DNA of 8,853 nucleotides. Source: an uncultured Planctomycetota bacterium (GTDB lineage Bacteria; Planctomycetota; SZUA-567; JAFGNG01). Positions within the stretch are counted from its first letter, which is position 1, and every line of letters starts with the position of its first letter. Of the stretch, positions 1-6,575 are shown piece after piece. The stretch spans positions 1 through 8,853 of the forward strand of contig CAMZKK010000124.1 in the NCBI GenBank assembly GCA_947311175.1, in the 5' to 3' direction. The notes under the pieces are model-generated. The model was not told the origin of the DNA. It saw only the letters and a list, made by a program, of their open reading frames with translations, and ran no database searches. A program made the translations under genes and the position numbers.

Positions 1-12
1 GATGGTAGACTT

Positions 13-1500
13 TCATAAGCGATACAAACCTACATCATTAAATGAATCAACCCCTATTGAATTCAAGAGCCTAAATTTTGCGACCTCTAAATTTCCAAAC
101 TCTTGATAGTATTCTATCTCCGCCTTTGCCCGCTTAAGTTTCATTTTAAACAATTCAAGTCCGGTAACATTTCCACCTGATTTATTATTATCTAGCGCGA
201 TCTTATATTGACTATTGTATATTTTTAATATCTTGCGAGAAAGCTTCAATCTTAGCTTTACTTCATCTAAATTAGCCTGGGCAATCCTAACTTGAGAGAT
301 AATTCCTGAAGTAAGAGCAAATACCTCTAATTCACTCTTTTTAGTATTAAGTTTAGATGTAAATATCGTTCTCCTTTGGCTTGGTATATTCAAAAGATTA
401 TATGCAGATCTCAAACCAATCTCGCTCCAACTACTGTTATAAAGAAACTTATTAGAAGATTTAGTAAAACTAGAAAATAGTTTTACATTAGGAAACAACA
501 ATAACATTTTTTTCTTTGTCTCTATTGCTGACATTCTAACCTTAGCATCGGCAAGAAATAGTTCTGGCCTATTCCTAATAGCAGTATCCTCTAGTTTTTC
601 AATGCTTGGAATTGTAACACCATCAACACCATTAATCATCATCAACTTAATTTTAAAATTTTCCCACGGTGCAACGCCCATTAATTTAAGAATTTCAATT
701 TTTATATTGTTACTGACTCGCCGATACACTTCCAGCTGTTGTTTTGCCCGAAGGATTTGTTCATAATCACTCATTATTTTTAATGGGGATACATTTTTAG
801 ATTGACGAAGCTCCTGGATTGTCTTCTCTATACCCTTTGATTCCTCTAACAAATCATTTGTTAAGCTTATTGCCTTTCTTGATACAAAAAGACGGTAATA
901 AGCCTCAACAATGTCTAATTTTAAATTTTGGGCAGTTCGAATTCTTTTCTGTTTAGCACCTAATGCCCTGTCTGCACTTTGGATAGAAGTAAAATATGAA
1001 AGACCAAAATCAATGGCGGAAAAAATCAATTCAAATTTATTTTGCTGAAGTGCCCTCTCTGAACTTTTTGAAGCTATTTTATCCATTTTACCGTTAGGTA
1101 GGTTTGCACTCCTTGACCCTGGATCATTATTTCGATCAGTCATAAATCCGGTGTAATTAAGTTGGGGAAGCATTTTTAGTTTTGATGAACTCTTAACTTC
1201 ATTATTAATTGTTTCATCAAGTCGTTTGATTTTTAAGTTTAGATTATTTTCAAGAGCTACAGCTATACATTCATTTAAGGTGTAAGGTCTATCAGAAAGT
1301 AATTTTGCTTTTCTTAAAAGGGTAACATGTTTGTTAGCACTATTATTTCTATATACATCTATATCCTCAAGCTTAATACAACCACCTAATAAAACACTAA
1401 AAAAAACAATATATGGCAATATGCGCAACCTGCCACTCTTACATAGAGGTAAATTTTTATACTTTGTTTTAAAACAGTTAAAACTTCTAATATTAAACAT
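13..1500 (-). CDS. TolC-family outer membrane efflux lipoprotein
   Basis: Predicted outer-membrane channel of the TolC/OEP family, which forms the exit duct of tripartite efflux pumps or type I secretion systems. The 495-residue length is normal for the family. A hydrophobic segment (about residues 28-40) ends in a lipobox L-G-G-C with Cys41 as the lipidation site. Ile at +2 fits outer-membrane sorting. The first OEP repeat opens with PYTLNECIAVALENNLNL (72-89), a classic TolC start. The second opens near residue 300 with an A-I-R-N-R-P-E-L motif (R311-P312-E313), followed by the SW..IGL..YNLLNIPS..R strand region. The long helical stretches between them fit the coiled-coil barrel. The ATG has AAAGG 5 nt upstream. 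In-frame TTG codons at Leu25 and Leu28 would give a shorter, more typical lipoprotein signal and remain possible. No adaptor or inner-membrane pump gene lies in the window; one could sit beyond the left edge. Family call is firm, cargo unknown. Confidence 0.88.
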   Translation of the reverse strand: MFNIRSFNCFKTKYKNLPLCKSGRLRILPYIVFFSVLLGGCIKLEDIDVYRNNSANKHVTLLRKAKLLSDRPYTLNECIAVALENNLNLKIKRLDETINNEVKSSSKLKMLPQLNYTGFMTDRNNDPGSRSANLPNGKMDKIASKSSERALQQNKFELIFSAIDFGLSYFTSIQSADRALGAKQKRIRTAQNLKLDIVEAYYRLFVSRKAISLTNDLLEESKGIEKTIQELRQSKNVSPLKIMSDYEQILRAKQQLEVYRRVSNNIKIEILKLMGVAPWENFKIKLMMINGVDGVTIPSIEKLEDTAIRNRPELFLADAKVRMSAIETKKKMLLLFPNVKLFSSFTKSSNKFLYNSSWSEIGLRSAYNLLNIPSQRRTIFTSKLNTKKSELEVFALTSGIISQVRIAQANLDEVKLRLKLSRKILKIYNSQYKIALDNNKSGGNVTGLELFKMKLKRAKAEIEYYQEFGNLEVAKFRLLNSIGVDSFNDVGLYRL

Positions 1501-1693
1501 ACATACCTTTACATAAAAAAATAACTATATGCTTTATCGTCATTAACTACAAATACTGCGTATATTAAGGATAACTTTCCGATAGATGTTGCCAACAAAA
1601 CAATAATTTGATTTAACAAAATATTTTTAATTGCATAATATAATGAAATGATACTATAATCTGCATGGCGATAATTTAAACAAGGAGAATGAT
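1501..1693. promoter_or_regulatory. Divergent intergenic region between the efflux gene and the SH3b-M48-cyclase operon
   Basis: This 193-nt, very AT-rich stretch separates two genes transcribed away from each other, so it should carry promoters for both. The rightward side has two exact TATAAT boxes, annotated separately. For the leftward gene I see only weak matches: a TTGGCA on the minus strand (plus positions 1590-1595) has no -10 box at a usual distance. The leftward gene does have a clear AAAGG ribosome binding site just before its ATG. No operator palindrome is convincing. Confidence 0.6.
1631..1660 (+). promoter_or_regulatory. Likely sigma70-type promoter for the SH3b-M48-cyclase operon, with tandem TATAAT boxes
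   Basis: A perfect TATAAT lies at 1655-1660. A partial -35 (TTGCAT, 1631-1636) sits 18 nt before it, and the implied start of transcription near 1667 leaves a leader of about 27 nt before the ATG at 1694. A second perfect TATAAT at 1639-1644 overlaps this spacer. Its best -35 candidate, TTAACA at 1613-1618, is 20 nt upstream, which is longer than usual. In AT-rich DNA such boxes occur by chance, so position and leader length are the main support. Confidence 0.5.
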
Positions 1694-2197
1694 ATGCATC
1701 TAAATAAAAGTTTAAAAATTTTGATTGTTTTCGTTTTTACGATGGGAATTGTATATGCCGGTAGTAAATTTTTATCGGTTCAAGTCCAATCTGCACGAGT
1801 GCGTTCGGCACCTAATTTTTTTATGAGCAAGGTGGTGGATAAACTGAAATTTGGTGAAAAAGTAACAGTTTTAAGAAGCAAAGACGGCTGGTATAAAGTA
1901 AAACTCCCAAACAATAAAACAGGATGGATGAGTACCTCGGCATTGACAGCCAAAACATTCAAACTTAAAGCCGGTGGCAGAGATGCACAGGTGCAGGCAG
2001 GGAATGAAGAACTGGCATTAGCCGGTAGAGGGTTTAGTGGCGATGTCGAAAAATCATTTCGGCAAAATAATCAATTAAATTATAAATGGGTAGATTGGAT
2101 GCAGGCAAATCCCGATTACAAGATTAGCATTGAGGAGATGAAAAAGTTTTTGATTGATGGAGAAGTTATTGTCCCCTTTGAAAAAGGAGATAAATAA
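1694..2197 (+). CDS. Secreted bacterial SH3 (SH3b) domain protein
   Basis: A 167-residue exported protein with one bacterial SH3 domain. Residues 1-22 form a signal peptide: Lys5 and Lys8, a hydrophobic run to about residue 20, and a V-Y-A cleavage site before Gly23. The SH3b fold covers about residues 28-85, with the usual V-x-S-A-R-V-R-S-A-P-N opening (31-41), F-G-E-K-V-T-V-L (53-60), D-G-W-Y-K-V (64-69) and G-W-M (77-79). SH3b domains in exported proteins usually bind peptidoglycan or protein partners. The C-terminal 80 residues match nothing I recognise; they are hydrophilic and end in a charged helix-like segment. The start is well supported by AAGGAG 6 nt upstream of the ATG. It overlaps the M48 protease gene by 1 nt (TAATG), so the two products probably act together, with this protein a possible partner or substrate recruiter. 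That role is inference; the domain call is secure. Confidence 0.85.
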   Translation: MHLNKSLKILIVFVFTMGIVYAGSKFLSVQVQSARVRSAPNFFMSKVVDKLKFGEKVTVLRSKDGWYKVKLPNNKTGWMSTSALTAKTFKLKAGGRDAQVQAGNEELALAGRGFSGDVEKSFRQNNQLNYKWVDWMQANPDYKISIEEMKKFLIDGEVIVPFEKGDK

Positions 2198-3102
2198 TGA
2201 AAAATATCAAAAGTAAACAAATATTAAAATTTTGTTTATTAGGTATCATTGCCCTAATGCTTTTAAGCATCAATGTCAAAAGCATGGATTGGGGAAATGT
2301 TTTAAATCAAGTAAGCAAGGCTGTTAAAACCGGAACGAAAATAAAAAAGGCAATGGATGTTGCCAATCTTACCCCTTTGCAAGAACACTATATCGGTCGT
2401 GCGGTAGCTGCAAATATTCTTGCAAAATACAAACCGTATTATAATCAAAAGGCAGATCGATATTTGAATATCTTAGGGCAAACTTTAGCACAGGCAAGTG
2501 ATCGTCCAAACACCTATATGGGATATCGCTTTCTCATTCTTGACAGCGATGAAATAAATAGTTTTGCCACCCCCGGAGGATTTATTTTTATAACCAAAGG
2601 AATGATTCGTTGTTGCAATAGTGAAGACAGCCTTGCCGCAGTTTTGGCACACGAAATTGCCCATGTACAATGGAAACACGGATTGCGTTCTATTCGCACC
2701 AAACGTTTGGTATCAGTAGGAGCAGTTCTTTTAGGTGAGGTTGCGGTAAAGTCCGGTTCGGGAGATTTTAAGAATGTCCTAAAGGCATTCAATGGTAGTG
2801 TAAATGATATTTCTAATAAACTAATCAATAGCAAATACTCACGAGCGACCGAAGTTGTTGCCGACCAAACAGCAGTTACCATTCTAACTCGAGTAGGCTA
2901 TAATCCACAGGGATTTATAGATTTGCTCAAAACCATGCAGGAAAAATTTAGACATGACAGACATGGTTTTTACAAAACTCACCCCGCTCCAAAATCCAGA
3001 ATCAGAGTAGTAAAACAGTGCCTGAGAGGTTATACGATAAAAGAGATAAATAACAACAACGCAAGAAATCAAAGATTCAAAGCCAATCTTGCCGGAATAT
3101 AA
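2197..3102 (+). CDS. M48-family zinc metalloprotease, exported or membrane-anchored
   Basis: A 301-residue M48 (BepA/LoiP/Oma1-like) peptidase. An N-terminal hydrophobic segment (about 11-27) acts as signal peptide or anchor and places the catalytic domain outside the cytoplasm. The zinc site is complete: HEIAH at 152-156 (His152 and His156 as ligands, Glu153 catalytic) and the downstream E-V-V-A-D, with Glu219 as third ligand and Asp223. The family motif NSFATPGGFIFITKG lies at 121-135 and the THP motif at 261-263. BepA and LoiP relatives degrade or refold misassembled outer-membrane proteins. No TPR repeats follow, so this is the short type. AAGGAG lies 7 nt before the ATG, inside the end of the SH3b gene, and the 1-nt overlap implies coupled translation. 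The cyclase gene begins 5 nt after its stop. I give no symbol because the subfamily cannot be fixed by eye. Confidence 0.92.
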   Translation: MKNIKSKQILKFCLLGIIALMLLSINVKSMDWGNVLNQVSKAVKTGTKIKKAMDVANLTPLQEHYIGRAVAANILAKYKPYYNQKADRYLNILGQTLAQASDRPNTYMGYRFLILDSDEINSFATPGGFIFITKGMIRCCNSEDSLAAVLAHEIAHVQWKHGLRSIRTKRLVSVGAVLLGEVAVKSGSGDFKNVLKAFNGSVNDISNKLINSKYSRATEVVADQTAVTILTRVGYNPQGFIDLLKTMQEKFRHDRHGFYKTHPAPKSRIRVVKQCLRGYTIKEINNNNARNQRFKANLAGI

Positions 3103-3107
3103 AAGTT

Positions 3108-5240
3108 ATGCACAAAAAGATATTATCCGCATTACTCATTGGTTTTTCGGCAGGAATATTGGCATTATTTTTTTGGTTTGTCGGTATTTTAGATGGTTTT
3201 GAAAACTCGACTTGGACCTATCGAGTAAATATTCTATCAACACCCTCCCCTTATACCCCAAAGATTAAAATTATTGCCATTGATCAAGCAAGTTTAGAAT
3301 GGATGCTTAATCAAGATTCTGAATTATCATGGCCTTGGCCACGGCAAGCATATTCACCAATCCTCTCATTTTTATCCCGTGCAAAGGCTAAAGCTGTAAT
3401 CTTCGATATAATTTTTGAGCAACCTTCGGTTGGTGGATTGGGTAATGATAAACTCTTTGCAAAGTCAATTGCCAAAGGTCCTCCCTTTGTAGGGGTAGTC
3501 TCTCTTTGCTCTAACGGAGGAACATCAAAATGGGCAAAATGGACACACGGAATAAATATTTCGGGTATGCAAGAGTGGGAAAAGAAAAACAACATAGATA
3601 TTAATTTTTCAAATGCGAGATTTCCAATTCCGCTACTTGGCAAGAAAATGACTATCCTCGGCAATGTAATTGATAAATCTGATAAAGACGGTATTATTCG
3701 CAGAATTCATCTCTTCCGTAAGTTTGACGGTATGGCTGTTCCGTCATTAAGTATGGCGGCGTATTTGGCAGCTAACCCGACAAACTGTAAGATAGACAAT
3801 AAAAGCAACACCTTAAAGGTTGGTAAAAACAAATCCGTAATCCTTGGCAAAAGCAGTGCTGCTATCTTACGATTTAGAGGAGCGAAAGGAACTCATGATA
3901 AAATCTCTGCGGCGGCAGTCATTCAATCTGAAATAAGGATTCAACAAAATGAAAAACCGGTGATTGCCCCGGATTTTTTTAAAGATTGTTATGTTTTTTT
4001 TATTCCAACCGCTGCCGGAACCTATGATTTAAAATCAACTCCTGTAGGCTCGCAATATCCGGGAGGCGAGGTACATGCCACCGCCTTGGATAATTTATTA
4101 AACAATGACTTTATCCGAGCAACCCCAAATTGGCTGGTTATAATCTCTACGCTATCAATAGCAATCTTAATCGCAGGAATTGTCTTTCTTTCTTCAGAAG
4201 GATGGCTAGCAGGCATAATGATTTTTGCACTTGCTTTACCAATTGGCATTGGCTTATCAACCTATGAAATAGGCCTATGGTGGCCGGTTGTTCCGCTATT
4301 TATGGCAATAGTTGGTGCTGCGGGCGGAGTAATGATTTTAAAATATATAACCGAAGGCAGAGAACGAAGATTTATCCGAACTGCTTTTCAACACTACCTT
4401 AGCCCCGAGGTAATTAATAAAATAACCAAAGATCCTTCAAATCTAAAACTTGGCGGTGAACGACGAGAATTATCCATCTTCTTTTCCGACCTGCAAGGAT
4501 TTACCAGTATTAGTGAAAATTTAGATCCGGTTGAACTTACACAACTATTAAATGATTATCTATCTGATATGACAGACATAATTCTTGATTCAGGAGGAAC
4601 GCTTGATAAATACGAAGGCGATGCCATTATTGCTTTTTGGAATGCCCCTCTTGATCAAAAAGACCATGCAGTGCGTGCGGTAAAGGCGGCAATTCAATGC
4701 CAAGCAAAACTTGCTGAAAGACGGGAAGAGTTTAAAAAAAGAACAGGACACACAATGATGATGAGAATAGGAATTAATACCGGCGAGGTTGTTGTGGGAA
4801 ATTTAGGCTCTCGTCGGCGTTTTGATTATACCGTCCTTGGTGATGCCGTAAATTTAGCAGCCCGCTTAGAAGGAGCAAACAAGGCATTAGATACCTATAC
4901 CATGGTATCAGCAACAACTTGGCAACAAGCGGTTGAAATTTGCCCCGAACTAATGGCTCGTGAATTAGGTTTTCTGCAGGTTGTTGGTCGAGCCCAAGCG
5001 GTAAAAGTTTTTGAACCATTAGGAGAAAGTAAAGAGTTGGAAAAATCCCAAATAGAAAAGATTGAAATCTTTGCCAAGGGGTTAGAATTAATCAAACATA
5101 AAAAATGGCAGAAAGCCTTAACAGAATTTATTAAACTAAAAGACGACCCCCCTTCCCTAAAATACATCAAAAAATGTCAAGATTTAATCGAAGACAACAA
5201 CAGTGATTGGAATGGTGTTTGGAGTTTACTGAATAAATAA
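3108..5240 (+). CDS. CHASE2-domain class III (IIIb-like) adenylate cyclase
   Basis: Membrane-bound cyclase expected to make cAMP from ATP in response to a periplasmic signal. Order of parts in 710 residues: TM1 (about 5-27); an extracytoplasmic CHASE2 sensor (about 30-335) with the I-x-I-I-A-I-D and A-V-I-F-D-I-I-F signatures; three closely spaced TM helices (about 342-415); a cyclase domain (about 440-625); and a helical C-terminal tail. Catalytic residues are all present: metal-binding Asp461 (FSDLQGF) and Asp505 (KYEGDA), substrate-base Lys501, and Asn582 and Arg586 (VNLAAR). The second base-specifying position is Thr575 (YTVLGD) rather than Asp, which defines class IIIb enzymes, some of which respond to bicarbonate. 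The protein should act as a homodimer. No good Shine-Dalgarno precedes the ATG (only GGA about 12 nt upstream), so translation is likely coupled to the M48 gene. The ligand of the sensor is unknown. Confidence 0.92.
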   Translation: MHKKILSALLIGFSAGILALFFWFVGILDGFENSTWTYRVNILSTPSPYTPKIKIIAIDQASLEWMLNQDSELSWPWPRQAYSPILSFLSRAKAKAVIFDIIFEQPSVGGLGNDKLFAKSIAKGPPFVGVVSLCSNGGTSKWAKWTHGINISGMQEWEKKNNIDINFSNARFPIPLLGKKMTILGNVIDKSDKDGIIRRIHLFRKFDGMAVPSLSMAAYLAANPTNCKIDNKSNTLKVGKNKSVILGKSSAAILRFRGAKGTHDKISAAAVIQSEIRIQQNEKPVIAPDFFKDCYVFFIPTAAGTYDLKSTPVGSQYPGGEVHATALDNLLNNDFIRATPNWLVIISTLSIAILIAGIVFLSSEGWLAGIMIFALALPIGIGLSTYEIGLWWPVVPLFMAIVGAAGGVMILKYITEGRERRFIRTAFQHYLSPEVINKITKDPSNLKLGGERRELSIFFSDLQGFTSISENLDPVELTQLLNDYLSDMTDIILDSGGTLDKYEGDAIIAFWNAPLDQKDHAVRAVKAAIQCQAKLAERREEFKKRTGHTMMMRIGINTGEVVVGNLGSRRRFDYTVLGDAVNLAARLEGANKALDTYTMVSATTWQQAVEICPELMARELGFLQVVGRAQAVKVFEPLGESKELEKSQIEKIEIFAKGLELIKHKKWQKALTEFIKLKDDPPSLKYIKKCQDLIEDNNSDWNGVWSLLNK

Positions 5241-5334
5241 ACCTATCCACCCAATTATCCTAAATCCAATCGCATCAATATTGAATTTATCTTTGAATGC
5301 CAAGGTGTCGATTACAAATTTTTCCTTTATTAAG

Positions 5335-5362
5335 TTGCGATTTAGCAGGGTTTTAGTAAATT
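5335..5362 (+). promoter_or_regulatory. Weak candidate promoter before hisG
   Basis: The 159-nt gap 5241-5399 separates the cyclase from hisG. It holds a TTGCGA (5335-5340) and a TAAATT (5357-5362) at 16-nt spacing, each 4 of 6 matches to consensus; a TATACA at 5362-5367 is an alternative -10 but at 21 nt. No convincing terminator for the cyclase operon was found in the same gap, so read-through into hisG is possible. Near the end, AAAGGA (5387-5392) is a good ribosome binding site 7 nt before the hisG ATG. Confidence 0.25.
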
Positions 5363-5399
5363 ATACATTGCTTTTACGTTAAACTTAAAGGATTAAAAA

Positions 5400-6263
5400 A
5401 TGCCGAAAAAAATAAAAATAGCAATCCCCAACAAGGGACGTCTTTTTGAGAAGACTATTACCATTCTTGAAGAAGGTGGATTCACTTTTGATATAAGTAG
5501 TCGTAAACTATGCACCGATGTCGAGAATTTTGAGATGGAGATTCTCTTTACCAGAGCGGATGATATTCCGGTATATTTGGAGAAGGGAATTGTTGACTTA
5601 GGGATTACAGGAATTGATTTGGTAACCGAACATCAAGGGGCACTTGAGCTGCTTTTACCGCTTGGCTTTGGTAAATGCAAAATGATTGTTGCTGGTCCTG
5701 ATGGGAAATATAAAGACATTAATGATTTACCAAAATCGTGTCGAGTAGCAACCTCTTATCCAAATATCGCAAAAAAATATTTTGAAGAAAAAGGTATTGC
5801 GGTTGAGATTGCCGATATTCATGGAGCGGTTGAAATTTCACACAAACTGGGACTCGCAGATGTTATTGTTGACATTACGAGTAGTGGCACAACCCTCACA
5901 ATGAATGAACTTGAAATTCTTGATGTAATGATGAATTCAGAAGCTTCTCTTTTTGCCAACAAACAATCGCTTATTGACAAAAATGACAATATCAATCTGG
6001 TTGTAGAAAGCATAAAGAGTGTATTAGCTGCCCATCGCAAAAAATATATCATGGCAAATGTACCAAAAGATCAAACAGAGAAACTCACAAATATAATGCC
6101 TTCGATTACGGCACCAACCATTCTTAATCTCTCGGAATGCAATCAAACCGTTGCCGTTCATTCGGTAATTAATGAAGGAGAAGTAAACAAGACTGTAAAA
6201 GAGCTTCGTGGTATTGGAGCTGAAGGAATTCTCATCCTAAATATTGAAAGACTTTTTGAATAA
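5400..6263 (+). CDS. hisG: ATP phosphoribosyltransferase, long form (HisGL)
   Basis: First enzyme of histidine biosynthesis: ATP + PRPP gives phosphoribosyl-ATP + PPi, in the cytoplasm. The 287-residue length and C-terminal domain mark the long form, which works as a homohexamer without HisZ and is normally feedback-inhibited by histidine. The catalytic part begins with I-A-I-P-N-K-G-R-L (7-15) and carries VDLGITGIDLV in the first half. The family signature runs from Glu145 to Leu166 (E-x5-G-L-A-D-V-I-V-D-I-T-S-S-G-T-T-L), holding the PRPP loop with Asp158. From about residue 210 the regulatory ACT-like HisG_C domain follows (MPSITAPTILNL, then AVHSVINEGEV). AAAGGA lies 7 nt before the ATG. 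hisE follows after 9 nt, so steps one and two are co-expressed, but no other his gene is present in the window. Confidence 0.96.
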   Translation: MPKKIKIAIPNKGRLFEKTITILEEGGFTFDISSRKLCTDVENFEMEILFTRADDIPVYLEKGIVDLGITGIDLVTEHQGALELLLPLGFGKCKMIVAGPDGKYKDINDLPKSCRVATSYPNIAKKYFEEKGIAVEIADIHGAVEISHKLGLADVIVDITSSGTTLTMNELEILDVMMNSEASLFANKQSLIDKNDNINLVVESIKSVLAAHRKKYIMANVPKDQTEKLTNIMPSITAPTILNLSECNQTVAVHSVINEGEVNKTVKELRGIGAEGILILNIERLFE

Positions 6264-6272
6264 AGGTAAATT

Positions 6273-6548
6273 ATGCAAGATTTAAAAGAACTATACGAAA
6301 TTATTGAAGAAAGAAAAAGAAACCCACAAGAAGGAAGCTACACCAACCTGCTGCTTGAACATCCGGAAAAGGTTTATCGAAAAATCAACGAAGAGACCTA
6401 TGAAGTAATTCACGCCTGTCTCGCCGAAGGCAAAGATGAAGTTCTCTATGAAGCTGGTGATTTAATCTATCACCTCTTCGCCTGCCTATCAAAACACAAC
6501 ATAAGCTGGAATGAAATTTTAAATGAGTTAGATAAACGTAAAAAATAA
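6273..6548 (+). CDS. hisE: Phosphoribosyl-ATP pyrophosphatase
   Basis: Second step of histidine synthesis: hydrolyses phosphoribosyl-ATP to phosphoribosyl-AMP + PPi. A 91-residue all-alpha protein of the MazG/HisE fold, of normal length for a free-standing HisE (not fused to HisI). The Mg-binding residues are visible: E40-E41-x-x-E44 in the helix K-I-N-E-E-T-Y-E-V, and E60-x-x-D63 in E-V-L-Y-E-A-G-D-L-I-Y-H. The first helix has the familiar R-K-R-N-P-Q-E-G-S-Y-T-N-L-L stretch. An Asn (39) stands where Gly is common before the EE pair. AAAGGT lies 5 nt before the ATG. Placed directly after hisG, it uses the HisG product. HisI, needed next, must be encoded elsewhere. Confidence 0.93.
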   Translation: MQDLKELYEIIEERKRNPQEGSYTNLLLEHPEKVYRKINEETYEVIHACLAEGKDEVLYEAGDLIYHLFACLSKHNISWNEILNELDKRKK

Positions 6549-6564
6549 ATAATAACAACGATGA

Positions 6565-6570
6565 TTGGAG
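6565..6570 (+). promoter_or_regulatory. Ribosome binding site that sets the phosphofructokinase start
   Basis: TTGGAG, with its GGAG core at 6567-6570, lies 5 nt before the ATG at 6576 and 8 nt before a second in-frame ATG at 6579. The upstream in-frame ATG at 6561 would overlap this site and has no Shine-Dalgarno of its own (preceded by an A-rich AATAATAACAACG). The real start is therefore most likely 6576 or 6579. Confidence 0.7.
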
Positions 6571-6575
6571 AAAAA

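Noticed and set aside
1331..1516. 61-codon plus-strand frame over the start of the efflux gene
   Set aside because: It overlaps the signal-peptide region of the TolC-family gene on the other strand; its hydrophobic character mirrors that region and it has no ribosome binding site of note.
1588..1596. Short palindrome GTTG-C-CAAC in the divergent intergenic region
   Set aside because: Four base pairs per arm is too short to argue for an operator without further copies or conservation.
2514..2882. 122-codon open frame on the minus strand inside the M48 gene
   Set aside because: It is fully antisense to a gene with intact catalytic motifs, shows no recognisable domain, and its composition is what a shadow frame would give.
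3311..3664. 117-codon minus-strand frame inside the cyclase gene
   Set aside because: It is antisense to the CHASE2 coding region, with no domain or start signal to support it.
5272..5300. Possible hairpin (GCATCAA ... TTGAATGC) after the cyclase stop
   Set aside because: The stem is AT-rich, needs a bulge and is not followed by a T-run, so it does not support a terminator call.
5400..6548. A complete histidine operon
   Set aside because: Only hisG and hisE are present; the genes that follow are a phosphofructokinase and a SIS protein, not his genes.
6561..6575. Upstream ATG as the start of the phosphofructokinase
   Set aside because: It would place the best Shine-Dalgarno (TTGGAG, 6565-6570) inside the coding region and has none of its own; 6576 or 6579 fits better.
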